From Dimorphilus gyrociliatus (lineage: Eukaryota; Annelida; Polychaeta; Dinophilidae), in the NCBI GenBank assembly GCA_904063045.1, contig CAJFCJ010000013.1:473954-537953 (forward strand): a DNA stretch of 64,000 nt, read 5' to 3'. The notes below the pieces were generated by a model. The model searched no databases. It had not been told where the DNA came from and saw only the letters and a list, made by a program, of their open reading frames with translations. Position numbers and translations under genes: made by a program. Of this stretch, positions 49,513 through 61,697 are shown in pieces (position 1 is the stretch's first letter; each line of letters opens with the position of its first letter).

Positions 49513-52500
49513 TCAAGTAGATAACGCTAAGTCAACATACTGAAATTAAAAGAAACTTAACAAAAGTGTAACAAAATAAATTAATTTTAGCTTACCTCCT
49601 GTAAAGGCATTGTTGGTTCGTCATTTTCGTTTTTGTTCGCTTCAAAACATTCTATAATGGAACATATTATTAGAAATTGGTAATTTTCTTTTTTCGACAA
49701 CTAATAATGTAATAAACCCTAAAACGTAGAAATAAAATAGAAAATAAATCTCACCGAATGCTATTTGAAGCTTGATCAAACAGTGAGCATAGCTGGAGAA
49801 ATAAATACGCCCTTTTTCGTCCGCAAATTTCTTAACAATATCCTCATATACCCGATTACTTAGGCAATAACCTATATAAATATTTCATTGTATATATGTA
49901 TATATATAGTAAATAACTGTATTTAAAAACTTACCACTTGATTGCAACGCTTCCCTTAATTCGTAATTATCAAAATAGTCGCTCTTATCAATATCGAATT
50001 TATCAAAGTTTGTCTAAATTTTTCAAACAACAATTATTAACGAATAATACCTTTTATTCATTATATTTATAGACTTTATTACCTTCCAATTGTCTAAAAG
50101 TACCCATAATTCTTGGAATTCGTTGATATTTAACGTCCAATTGCTGTCCGTCTGGTTTAAAGTGTTAAAGGTTAATCTTTAACTAAATTGTTTAACGTTT
50201 TAACTTACGTCTTTCAAAGCGATTAAGGATTTACAAATCTCAGTATCAAAATCTGGCATTTTCTTGTCTAATTAACAAAATATTTAAAGATAATTTACAA
50301 TAATTACAGATAAGATAACGACGTACGTTTAACAAAAGTTTTGTTGAGTAGTTTCTTAAGTTCAAAAGCGTCAATTTGGTCATCGTCTTGAGCATATTTC
50401 TTGAATTCGGCTTCGGCCTGGCGCCTAACGGCTGCTGTTAGTGGTCCAGATACATCTGGAGAAGAAAATGACGTTGTTGGCATATCGGATGGTCTGAAAG
50501 GGAATAAAATTTTATTTAAAAAAAAACGACTAATTAAATACGAACTTCACACTTGACGGTTTTTCAGAAAAGACTCTTAAAAGGAATTTCCTTTCTTGAT
50601 TAGGTTCGAATGTTGACGGAATAACAATATATTCTCCTGGTTCTAATAAATGCCTTTGACAAACATCTCTTAAATTTATATAGGACGACGTAACAACAGG
50701 CCTATTGTTTGAAAAAAAATCCTTTTTCAACGTTCCACAATAATCCGGTGCCTAGATAAAAGGTAATTTGTTATAATACGAATAAATAATCAATATTTAT
50801 AAAATACTACCTTGAATATTTCATATCCTATAGTTATATTACCTCCAGTCTCGTTTGACTGTTTTGAATTACATATTTGAGTTAACGAAACGATAATTGT
50901 TCCTAATTCGTCGTCATCGTCAGCATCCTCCACTTGAATTCGAAATTGGGGATTTATATGATAAGTTTCTAATAATGAAAAAGCATTAAATGACTTTTAT
51001 TAAGAATTATATGAAAATTATCTAAAGTTTACTTTTAAAATTCCTACATCCTCCGGCCGAAACTCCTTTCTTCCAGGCAGAATGTATAGAAACTGAGTTC
51101 CATTTCATTTTTTCATTAGTATCCATTATATCACCAATATTCCAGTGACAGATTTCTAATCGTTCAAAGTTAGAAATGAAATCCTTGTAAGACATCCAAA
51201 ATTCCCCATCGGCTTCAAAGGTAAGACCCAATTCCTGCCTTTGACGGGGTTCAATGGAGTTCCATTGACGTGATTGATCGCTCCATTCACCTTTCCATTC
51301 GAACTCATTGCCCCATGGATTTCGAATTCTAACCAAGTTAAGATTACCATCTGAACTTTCAAGCTAAACGAGTTTACAGTTATACGAAAACGGCTAATAA
51401 ATTGGCTTAGAGGATAAACATACCTGTTTAACATCAGTAATCGAATAGGCATGTCCCTTTAACAAACCGTTTTCCAATTTTTCCTCAACAACATCAGGAT
51501 TTGCCTTTTTTGATTAAAATAGATATATTAGATATATTTTATTAGTCATAAATAATGTTAACAAACATCTATTGAACAGCCGAGTAAAGATCCGTGTTCA
51601 ATTGATTTGAACATTATGTAGAACAAGTCATCTGGTATTTTAGACTTGAGATTGAATCTTTCAACGACTCCTCCTGTAAGATCGGTCATTGCATCGCTAC
51701 TCTGACCTCCAGTTAACGATTCGTAACAGCCGTATATCCTGTTAAAAAATAACATAATCATTCGTATAAGGGCTTTACATGGATGAAAGATTTTACTTGG
51801 CAAAAGCCTTTTCTACGAGAGCTGACCAAAATTCATCTTCGGATGATGAATGCATGTAAATCAATCTATTCTGATAAACAGGTAATTTATCATCAACGCA
51901 AATTTCTACCCATTTACCATATTGCCAAACATTAAAACGGAATATTCCTGAATAGTTGGAATGGAAATTTTGATTGGGAGGAACAACTCTATCGAAAAGA
52001 CTCCTCTGATTCGCCACACTTGAAAGCGCTGCCAGAAGCCAACAATCTCCGAGAGAGCCTTGCTTCACATCGAATCTTGATACTCCTTCAGAGATAAAGC
52101 GTGGATCTCTACATAATTCTCTTGGTCTTTTCCACTCCAAGTGTCTACCGGAACCTGAATGATATAGTGAATCTGCTGTAGGAGGAAAACTTGCGTCTCT
52201 CCACAATTCATTGTTTTTATGGCAATCATTCTTCAAAACTTTAAAATTTTGCTCACTTTCATTTGATCTTTTCTTTGATTGTTTCTTCTTATCATTCTTC
52301 CTTTTTTTACGCCTTTTTCTATCATCTTCGGCGTCTTCTTCCGAATCGCTTAAACCAAATAGCTTTCTAAGGAAAGATGGTAATTGTTGTTCATGACATT
52401 CTTCTTTCTGTATTGGGTCATTCATTGCTATTGAACGTTTAACTTCAGGTACTTTTTCGAATCTAACGCTTCTTTCATCGTTTTTGGAAGACAGTAATCT

Positions 52501-53731
52501 GTTAGAAGTTGGTTTTTTAGGTGTTGCTGACTTTAAATTAAGTTCTTGGATAATTCGTTCAGCATTTTCTACTCCCCAGAAGTTAATCTGTGTTCCTGAT
52601 TTATTGACAAATTTCATTGTAGGCTTACTATCTTCTAACACTTGTTTAGAATGATCAGTTCTCGTTTCAAGCTCATCCTCATTTTTTTTTGGATCAAAAC
52701 GGCTCAATCTATTAGATAAGGATGGTTTTTGAAGAGGTAGATTGTCGGACTTTTTAGGTTCCAAGAGAGGTGAATCTGGCTTTCTATAAGTTCGGGGAGT
52801 TTTCAAGAGTACGTCTGTGGACAATGATGGGCGGGGAGACTGACTTCTGTAAGATGTATTACTATATCTTGACCTTATGTCATCCAAATCGGTTAAAAAC
52901 TCTGAAGATTCTTCAACATCTTCAAACTTTTCATCGTATCTCTTTTCATTTTCCTTTGGTCCTTCCCAAACAACTGGAGGCTCGTAGTGACTATCGTACC
53001 TTTGACTGAAACGAGAATCATGAGACAGACGAGCTGGTAAATCTTGATATTCATCCTTTCTAGATAAAAAATAGTTATCTTCATCGCTACCGAAGTCGAC
53101 CATCGTTGGAGTGAAAGTGCTACTTCGCATTGACGGCATTTGATATTTTGGTCTGGAACTTTGTGCAAAATAATAATCTAACTCCGAATCGAAAGAGTCG
53201 ACATCGTCATTATCCGTGTGAGAAATTTCAGAAGAATATAGATTACTCGATTCTTCAATATCATCTAACTCTTCATCGTCCATCCTTTGAACTACAAAAG
53301 TCTTCATACTAATTTTACTTACTTCGCTGGAGATTCTTTAAAAAAATACAAATAAATGGAAATATTATAAATTGAAGTCTTTCAAATTATTAATTTTCTT
53401 ACTTATGTAAAGCAACAGCTTTAATTGTTCGCTCCCCTGGTTTTAACGTGAATCTACCTTTATATTGGAATGTTACTCCCCTTCCGGGAGTTGTTGATAA
53501 CGGGTCGGGAATTGATTCGTCGGTCGTAAAAAACATTCGACATTGCGGAGTGTCTGTAAAAATAATTCATAAAGTGTAAATTATATAGAAGAGAAAGGAA
53601 TATAATTAAAACCTATTACCAGTTGAAATATCTATATATGTTGCATTTGTTATGCAAGTTGGATCTCCTATCGCATCAGGAGTCAATGCAACAATCCTAG
53701 GTGCAGACGGTCTTCTGCCAATACCTGGCAT
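49513..53731 (-). CDS. Calpain with N-terminal chitobiase-C/FN3-associated-like domain, 1,107 aa
   Basis: Minus-strand exons are 53731-53620, 53553-53403, 53335-51797, 51738-51567, 51504-51424, 51363-51033, 50968-50811, 50751-50546, 50493-50327, 50267-50209, 50151-50083, 50013-49935, 49871-49755, 49651-49596 and 49539-49513. Residues 1-105 resemble the CHB_HEX_C/FN3-associated module also seen at the start of DZANK1: FFTTDESIPDPL, GRFTLKPGERTIKAVALHK, KTFVVQ. Residues 110-480 are charged and disordered. The protease core follows with the full triad: QGSLGDCWLLAA (Cys about 519), KGHAYSITDV (His about 676) and RIRNPWGNEF (Asn about 700). Then come the C2-like domain and penta-EF-hand repeats (for example FDIDKSDYFDNYE). 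The ending EYVDLALST resembles other calpains. It is a calcium-activated cysteine protease, probably cytosolic. Confidence 0.9.
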
Positions 53732-54538
53732 CTTGAGGATTCAACAAAATAATACAATCCTTTCTTAGTATGATAAAATCTGTTTACAGAGTTGCTAAGG
53801 AATGCGATGGCACTACCAGTTTTCTAAAGAAAAAAATTCTTCCCATATGATTTTAAAGGTTTTCTTTTTCCACCCAAAATAAAACTTTAATAAAATGGAA
53901 AATTGTATTTTATTAAATGAATATATTAATATATTTGTAATAGACTTCATGATATACTTATTTTAATAATTCCTCTTTGAATAGTATAACTAATAAGCAT
54001 TGTTTTACTCATTTAAATTGTTAGCTAATAAAGATATAACATTATTAGAAATTTTTATAACAAAAGCATGTATGGAATTTTTCACTAATTGTATTTAGCA
54101 CAAGTTTTCTATTAATAGTTTTTTTGAAAGCATTAAAAATTGATTGGTCACTTTCGAAAGCAAAGTAATAAGAATTACAATAGGTGGCGCTGGTTGAAAT
54201 ATAAAATATTTTGTAATTCAGATGTCACTATATCATATTTAAAGTTCTCAAATTATTTTTAAAAAAATTTTCGTATATTAAATAAATTACTAAATATTGC
54301 TGATTGTATAAATTTCGTGAAAATCCACTCTAATTTTTTTTTATTTTTCAAAACAAGAATGATGGGATACAAAATGGCCGTTACGAAAAGTGAACCAAAC
54401 TGCTAAACTATATTTGAAGGAAGTTTTTGTCAGTTTCTAGCGATATTATCGTTAGATTTCTGATAGAAAATCTAACGGAATTAGTTTGCAATCTATAATA
54501 TAGCTAAATCACCAAAGTATATGGCAGAACCTTAAATC
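53732..54538. other. Divergent promoter calpain/SETD1
   Basis: 807 nt, very AT-rich at 53860-54350, less so near the SETD1 start. No clear TATA box or E-box was recognised. Confidence 0.4.
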
Positions 54539-57500
54539 ATGGCAAATGCCGATTACAGAGTCAATGCTCTATGCCCAATTGACCCGCGCATGGATCCACG
54601 ACGTTATAATGAAGCATACAGAGGTAAGAAAAACGTAAAAGATGGAAAATATGACATAAATGTTGAATTTTGCCTCAGGTCGTGAAGGTGCAAACGTGCA
54701 GCGCCCTAAGAAAGAAGACTTTATATCTTTTAAGCTAATAAAAGACCCTTTTATTCATAAATGCGAAGCTAAAGTTTATCGCTACGACGGGAAACCTATA
54801 GAAGTATGTTATACTCTTACAAATTTTAAACTTGGAAAAAGCAACTAACCTTTTAATTCAATTACAGAACCAACCACATGTCGAAGTAAAAGATCCAAGG
54901 AAACGTCTAGATTACCTAGATAGGAAATTGGCCTTCGCTCAACTTGATGTACTTCTCCCCGTACCAATGCTAAAAGTATTTTGACCAAAACTAAATATCT
55001 GAAAAATATTAATCAACGTAAACTTTTTAAATAGGAGGATGACTGCTATGTAGGCCCTTTGCTCAGGAGAGAAGTTACTATCGTCAATCTGAATAATAAC
55101 ATTGACTTAAAATTCCTGAACAATATGGCCCGAGATTATAAGATTTTGAATTCAAAAATATACTTTCATCCTAATACAGGAAAACATCTTGGAATTGCCA
55201 AGGTAAGCGAAAGTAAATAAATGAGAATAGTTTGTTTACATTTAAGTTAAAATATTACAGATTGCATTCTCATTACTTTGTGAAGCTCAGGATTTTGTAG
55301 AAAAATTTGATGGAAAACCCCAAATGGGTCTAAAAATCCACGTATTTTTTGACCCTAAAGGTATAAATGTCAGTCATCTATTATTTAAATTCTAACCTCG
55401 ATTATTTTTCTTTCTTTAGGGAAAACTAGACAAAATTTAATTGTGGAAAAAATTAACGAAGTACATCAACCAGCAACAGCTGCCCCTGTTAAAGAAGCAA
55501 AGACCTCCCCTCTTAATACTTCCCGCGATCATTCTCTCGAGAGAAAAACATCCCAAACAAAGGATGTACAACAGCAATCAACTCGAGATCCAAGATCTTC
55601 TAGGTCTAGCACTGATACTCTTCAAGAGGATAACTTTTCCTATCGGGACTCATACAGATACTACGAACGTGATAGGCGAGATACCAGACGATATAACTAT
55701 GATAACAGAAGAAGAGAGAAGTACAATAGAGGCGACAATTACTATCGAGATGATTCAGCTAGCCACAAAAGAAATTATCATAGAAACGACTCTATTAAAG
55801 AGCAAATTGAACAGCCACCACCCCCGGCTGAAAATGCAGTTGAGCCCGATAAAGATATTGAAATGGATCAAGCCGAACCATACACAGGTTATAATGGTCA
55901 AGAAGGCATAGAAGACGGAGAGCTTGAAGACGACGAAAGGACAGCCAGTCTTGATACCAGAATAAATATGCTTTTGGGTGTTGATCACGAAGAACCTGAA
56001 AATGGTGAAGCTTGTCACTTAAATATTGATCAACCCGCCGTTGAAGAGGAAGTGCTAACTACCTTTGAAGAATCTCAAACCAACGACCAACAACTTGAAT
56101 TGCCAGAAAGCTGTGATAAGACAAATGATAATGATGATAGAATGAGCCTGTCGAGCATTTCAAACGGAGACGAAAAGATTGAATTGAATGACGCGTGCTT
56201 AGACGGGGTAATGCCATTTTTTTCATTTTCTCTTGAAATAATTTTCTAAACAATAATCATTCTATATAGGAGAATAGAAGTGTTTCTCTTTGGGAACACG
56301 AGAGGCAGAAGCAAATTATGAAGAATGCTCTAGAAGGTACAACTAATCATCTTCGAGACGTGCTGTATACCGATGTCTTTCGAAAATCAATACAAGTATT
56401 CGGATTTGATGTTTTTGAAGAATGGTTTGAAAAGTCTAAAAAAGCAGCGAAAGTAAGATTAAAATTGCGTGTCTTTTCCTCTCTCTCATTTTCTATCAAA
56501 TATTCCAAATAGAAACCAGATATAGAAAACGATCAGAAAACTGTTGAATCGACAAATAAAACAGAGAGCGATACTGAAAAACATGATACGGAAAAGCCAA
56601 TAACAACACCTCAAATTCTTACCAGTGAAAATCTTTTTGAAAATATCGGTAGTGGAGGTTTCCTCGGTTTACGAGCTGGTATGCCAAAAATGAGATCATT
56701 TAAAGTTCCAGTAAGTAAATCAAATTTTCGTTGAAACTTAAAATTAAATATATTGCTTTTACCAGAAAAAACCAAGAGCTCCGTCTCCAACTGTAACACA
56801 GCCAAACTCGAGAAAGTCACCATCAGGTACAGTTGTTTTTTTATTACACTGAATTTAAATTAACTAAATGATTAATTTTTTTCAGAGAACTCAGAAGATG
56901 ATGACGTGAGTGATGAAGATTTTGTGACCAATAATCAAAAGAAACCACCAAAACGACGGGAGAAAATACGGTATAGTTCTTCTTCCCTGTCGGAGGAGAG
57001 TGAATCCTCGTCTAGTATCAGTAGTGACGAAGGACCAAATGGCACACCTATTGCTTCCGATTTCGATGCAAAGTCCACCGGCTCCGAAGTTGATTTAGAC
57101 GCAGAAATTGATATCAACAAAATACGGTAGGTACAAAAAGAGGAAACAATTCTTTCACGTTTGTTCGTGATTTGATCAGTGGTCAACTTAAAAGGAAAGG
57201 TTCGGTCGATGCGAAGGAAGAAGAGGGATGGCAATCACCTGTTTTTAGTTCATCTCGACAGGAAAAACTATCATCTAATCGAGGGAGGGGAAGAGGAAGA
57301 AAGACTAACCGACGGTAATATTGCTCAATTTTCGTTACGATAAGCCAACAATATAGTCTTATTTCCAGAGATTCCTCTCGAATCGACGAACCAATACCTG
57401 AATTTAACTTAAAGAAGGAACCACAAACACCTGAATTTGATATTCCTGACAATAAATCATTTTCTGAAAGGGACGCCGTCCTTACCTTACTCCAAATAAG

Positions 57501-58964
57501 TAAGAGTGGTGGTGGGACAATAAAGCAGGATGATAATTTCAATTCCACTGCTCAATCCGTTACTGCAGAACATAACTATTTTAATTCAACACCTCCACAA
57601 AAAAAACATACAGGAATATTGCCAACTTTCACTGATATCGTTGAGAAGGAACCTGTAGATAAAAAACTCGAAGAAATAAACGACTTCTTGGCGGCTGTTC
57701 TTCACGATCATTGTTATGTTTTACAAAGCACAGTAAGTCAATATATACTCCACTCTTATTAGTCACTGTTAATCTTTTTTTAATTACACCAGCCAGCAAA
57801 ATCACCTGGAAAGACACAATTGCAGTCTCCGCCCCCTACATCTAAGTCAAAGAAGATATTGTCATCTATTTCTGCTCAAGTTCCTGCCAAGAAGCAGAAA
57901 AGAATGCCCAAATCAAAGCCAAAAGCGGTTAGGTCAATTAACTTTAGCAGGAGGAATGAAAGTGAAGAACAAAAAGTGCTCAGTAACATATATGCTGACG
58001 GTATGGACAGCGAAGATATAAAACTATTAAAAATAGCTTACGACCAAATGGTTGTATCTGGTGATCACAAAGAGGTTCTTGAAGGAACTCATTGGGCTGA
58101 AACTCCAGCAACAATTGATCCACAATTTAATAAATCTAGAAAGCGTGGTGCTAAGATTGGACTTAGTGCCAGAACACAACCAGTCAGTATTTTTAAAGAA
58201 GCGCGTAAGAAGAAACAGGCTGATATAACTCAGCAATTGTCTTTCAGAGGTTTACGTAGCGTAAGTACTCTCTATTTTCCGAAATAAACAAAACAGTCTA
58301 TATTGTACTTTTTATACAGGTCTCTGATAATCGATTAAACACCATAGAACGCGATAGCCGAGCCAATCCTGTTCAATCTAGAGAAGCTCGTCTTGAGAAT
58401 CGAAGGCATCTAAATGCGATCGGAGAGTATGATTTCGATTCGGATTTGTTCAAATTTAATCAGCTTAAGGTGATGCATTTTTTTTGCATTTATAATACTG
58501 TTAAAAATACTCATTGGAAACAATGATTACAGACGAGAAGGAAACGCTTAAGATTCGATAAATCAAGTATTCATTGCTGGGGTCTATTTGCCGATGAACC
58601 CATTCAAGCTGAAGAAATGATTATTGAATATATTGGAGAGGCAATTAGATCGTCCATTGCCGACTTCCGTGAAAAGAAATATGCTCGCGAAGGTATAGGA
58701 TCAAGCTACTTATTTCGTTTGGATTCTGAAATGGTTGTAGATGCGACGAAGAAAGGAAACTTTGCGAGATTTATCAACCATTCGTGTAATCCGAATTGTT
58801 ATGCTAAAGTAGTAACAGTTGAGAGCTCAAAAAAAATAGTCATTTATTCCAAGAGAAATATCGATATTGGAGAAGAGATCACTTACGACTATAAATTTCC
58901 CTACGATGATGACAAAATTAAATGCCATTGTGGATCCGCGCAATGCCGTGGTTTTCTAAATTAG
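54539..58964 (+). CDS. SETD1: SETD1 histone H3K4 methyltransferase (COMPASS)
   Basis: Exons 54539-54623, 54679-54803, 54868-54975, 55035-55202, 55261-55360, 55420-56207, 56270-56452, 56513-56710, 56766-56826, 56886-57126, 57369-57732, 57793-58260, 58320-58469 and 58533-58964 give 1,156 aa. A possible extra exon at 57180-57315 is treated separately. The RRM lies at about 75-195 ([22 protein letters not shown]). A long low-complexity middle part includes Arg-rich and Ser/acidic stretches. The N-SET region has [11 protein letters not shown], a Win-like motif that docks WDR5. The SET domain occupies the last 145 residues: [55 protein letters not shown], and the post-[16 protein letters not shown]. 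It trimethylates H3K4 at promoters. It is shorter than human SETD1A/B (1,707-1,966 aa). Confidence 0.95.
57180..57315 (+). other. Frame-breaking candidate exon of SETD1
   Basis: The 242-nt gap between SETD1 exons ending 57126 and starting 57369 contains a stretch with its own acceptor (gatcag at 57179) and donor (gtaata at 57316). In the incoming frame it reads as plausible disordered-linker protein ([19 protein letters not shown] and later RGRGRGRK), but hits TAA at 57307-57309. One A fewer in the A-run at 57300-57303 would keep the frame open through the donor. Skipping it keeps frame exactly (CG joined to A). It may be a poison exon, an assembly indel, or an intron that happens to look coding. 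Confidence 0.45.
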
Positions 58965-59407
58965 ATCTTGAACTTGGGAGCGAAATACTCTGCATAAAAT
59001 TTGTTCAAATATAAATTTGTTGCTTTTAGCAGTCTCCTTAATTTAAAATTCCGTTTTTTCTTTTGTATTACTTGTAATTATTGTATGGCAAACGGTTGCC
59101 ATGCAAAAAATTTGTACATTTGTATGAAAATACAATGTTATTTGAAACCTTTATTTGGATTGTCTACATGAAAATGCAGATTTCGTCCCAACAGCAGCTT
59201 CTATTTAACAATATTTTAAAAAGTACACAATATATAAAAGGAATGATAAACGCTTAGGTCTTTGATTCGATCGAGAGCTACAAAATTTTAACGAAAAATA
59301 ACCAAAATATTTCGATACATTCCAAAATATTTAGATAAATATTAATAAATTTTCCATAAATAATCTTCAGTGAAATTACCAAATATTTAATTCATTATAA
59401 CCTACAT
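58965..59407. other. Convergent 3' UTRs of SETD1 and ARL1
   Basis: 443 nt, AT-rich, between two stop codons on opposite strands. No coding frame. Confidence 0.5.
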
Positions 59408-60350
<943 letters not shown>

Positions 60351-60472
60351 GATTTTTGTACTCTTTCCAGAAGATTAATTATTTCAATAAATCGGACAAG
60401 TACGAGTTGTTCTTTTAGTTTTTTTTTGGATGGGTATAGCTAACTACTGAGAGGTAGGCTAAATTTTCATGA

Positions 60473-60481
60473 GTCACGTGA
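60473..60481. promoter_or_regulatory. GTCACGTGA E-box upstream of ARL1
   Basis: Palindromic CACGTG core in the CLEAR/USF context, about 125 nt before the ARL1 ATG. It is identical to the element in the KIAA0930/PGP promoter at 19455-19463. Confidence 0.45.
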
Positions 60482-61492
60482 GGGTACATCTAACTTTACC
60501 AAGTTATTATTCCGGAAGTGAATTTAGAGAGTTGAAAACAAAACTTTCAAAAATATAAACAGCAAAATAACCATTAAAGATCAATAATATAGATCTTTCT
60601 ATTAAATTATTAGTATAAGAATCCAATTTTATATTATAACTACTCAGTAATCTCCAAAAAAATCTTTGATCTTGTATTTAACGTCAATAATTAAGGAATT
60701 ATAGTTAAAATAGTCATTAAAAATTAGTTGAACTCCCAAAAGTCCATAATTCGGTCGTCCAAAGTAGAATTTAGTTTAGGTAATAGTTAAATTAACATTT
60801 TTACGCGCATTTACATGCACAAAATCATAGAATAGAGGGGACACTATCGCCAATTTTACTAAAAAAAACTGGGTCAAAACTGAGAAACTGTAACAACAAT
60901 AAATTATACTTTTCTATGAATTAAATATTTATCTCGTATATGAATTATCATACTTATCAAATGTACATCTTCCCTTAAAATATAATAACGTTATTAGATC
61001 AAATTAAATACTAAAGAGTTGTTTTATTAACATTAAACCTCTTGTATTTATAATAGAAGGTAGAGGATTCATAATATTTGAAGGAATTATAATTCACGTT
61101 ATGAAATATGATTAATTAACTTAAAAATCTGTTCCTATTTTTCAACGGAGATTAATTCCGAAGAACTTTCCCTAATCTCAATGATCTAACAGTTGGAATT
61201 TGGTCCAGCTGTGAACAGATTTGATTTCTTTAATGAAAAATGTATTAATTCTTTATTATATTTTCATAATTATTTGGATTATTATATTTTTAATTAATTT
61301 TTGCGTTACATTAAGCCTATTTGTTATTCTATTTTTGGCAACTGCTAAGCACTCCCTCGATTTTTTAGGTCGGGCAAACAACTTTTTGGGCTCTCTGCTG
61401 GCGCTTTTTTGAGTAGAATAACAAGATTTTTTCAATAGATTATTAGTGCATCAATTGAGTTTTAACACCTAATTAGCTCTCAGTCGAAAATG
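60482..61492. other. Intergenic, with one small hydrophobic open frame
   Basis: AT-rich spacer. An ATG-started frame at 61233-61412 (+) would give a 59-aa very hydrophobic peptide ending HSLDFLGRANNFLGSLLALF. T-rich DNA produces such frames easily and I cannot support it as a gene. Confidence 0.3.
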
Positions 61493-61502
61493 TATAAAAA
61501 GG
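61493..61502 (+). promoter_or_regulatory. TATA box of the motif-repeat gene
   Basis: TATAAAAAGG, with an initiator-like TTCACAA 27-30 nt downstream (about 61520). A noncoding first exon then probably runs to 61596 (donor gtatgt), with the acceptor at 61691-61692 just before the ATG exon. TATA boxes are not evident at the housekeeping genes in this window. Confidence 0.6.
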
Positions 61503-61697
61503 ACGCTTGACTATAGACGTTCACAAAGCGTTCTCAACTACAGCAGTCGATTTCAACCCAGCTTCTCAAGTTTTTTGAAGAAAAGTAGAAAATTCAGTAT
61601 GTATATTTTTTTTCTATTTCAAAATAGAAATTTCTTATTTTTAAAAAGATTATCTATTAAGAGGTTAATCTAATATCTATAATAATTTATAGGCAAT

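Noticed and set aside
57183-57548. 121-codon minus-strand frame over SETD1
   Set aside because: Lies across well-supported SETD1 coding sequence; no splice or homology support on the minus strand.
61233-61412. 59-aa hydrophobic micropeptide
   Set aside because: T-rich DNA gives such frames by chance; no promoter or conservation evidence.
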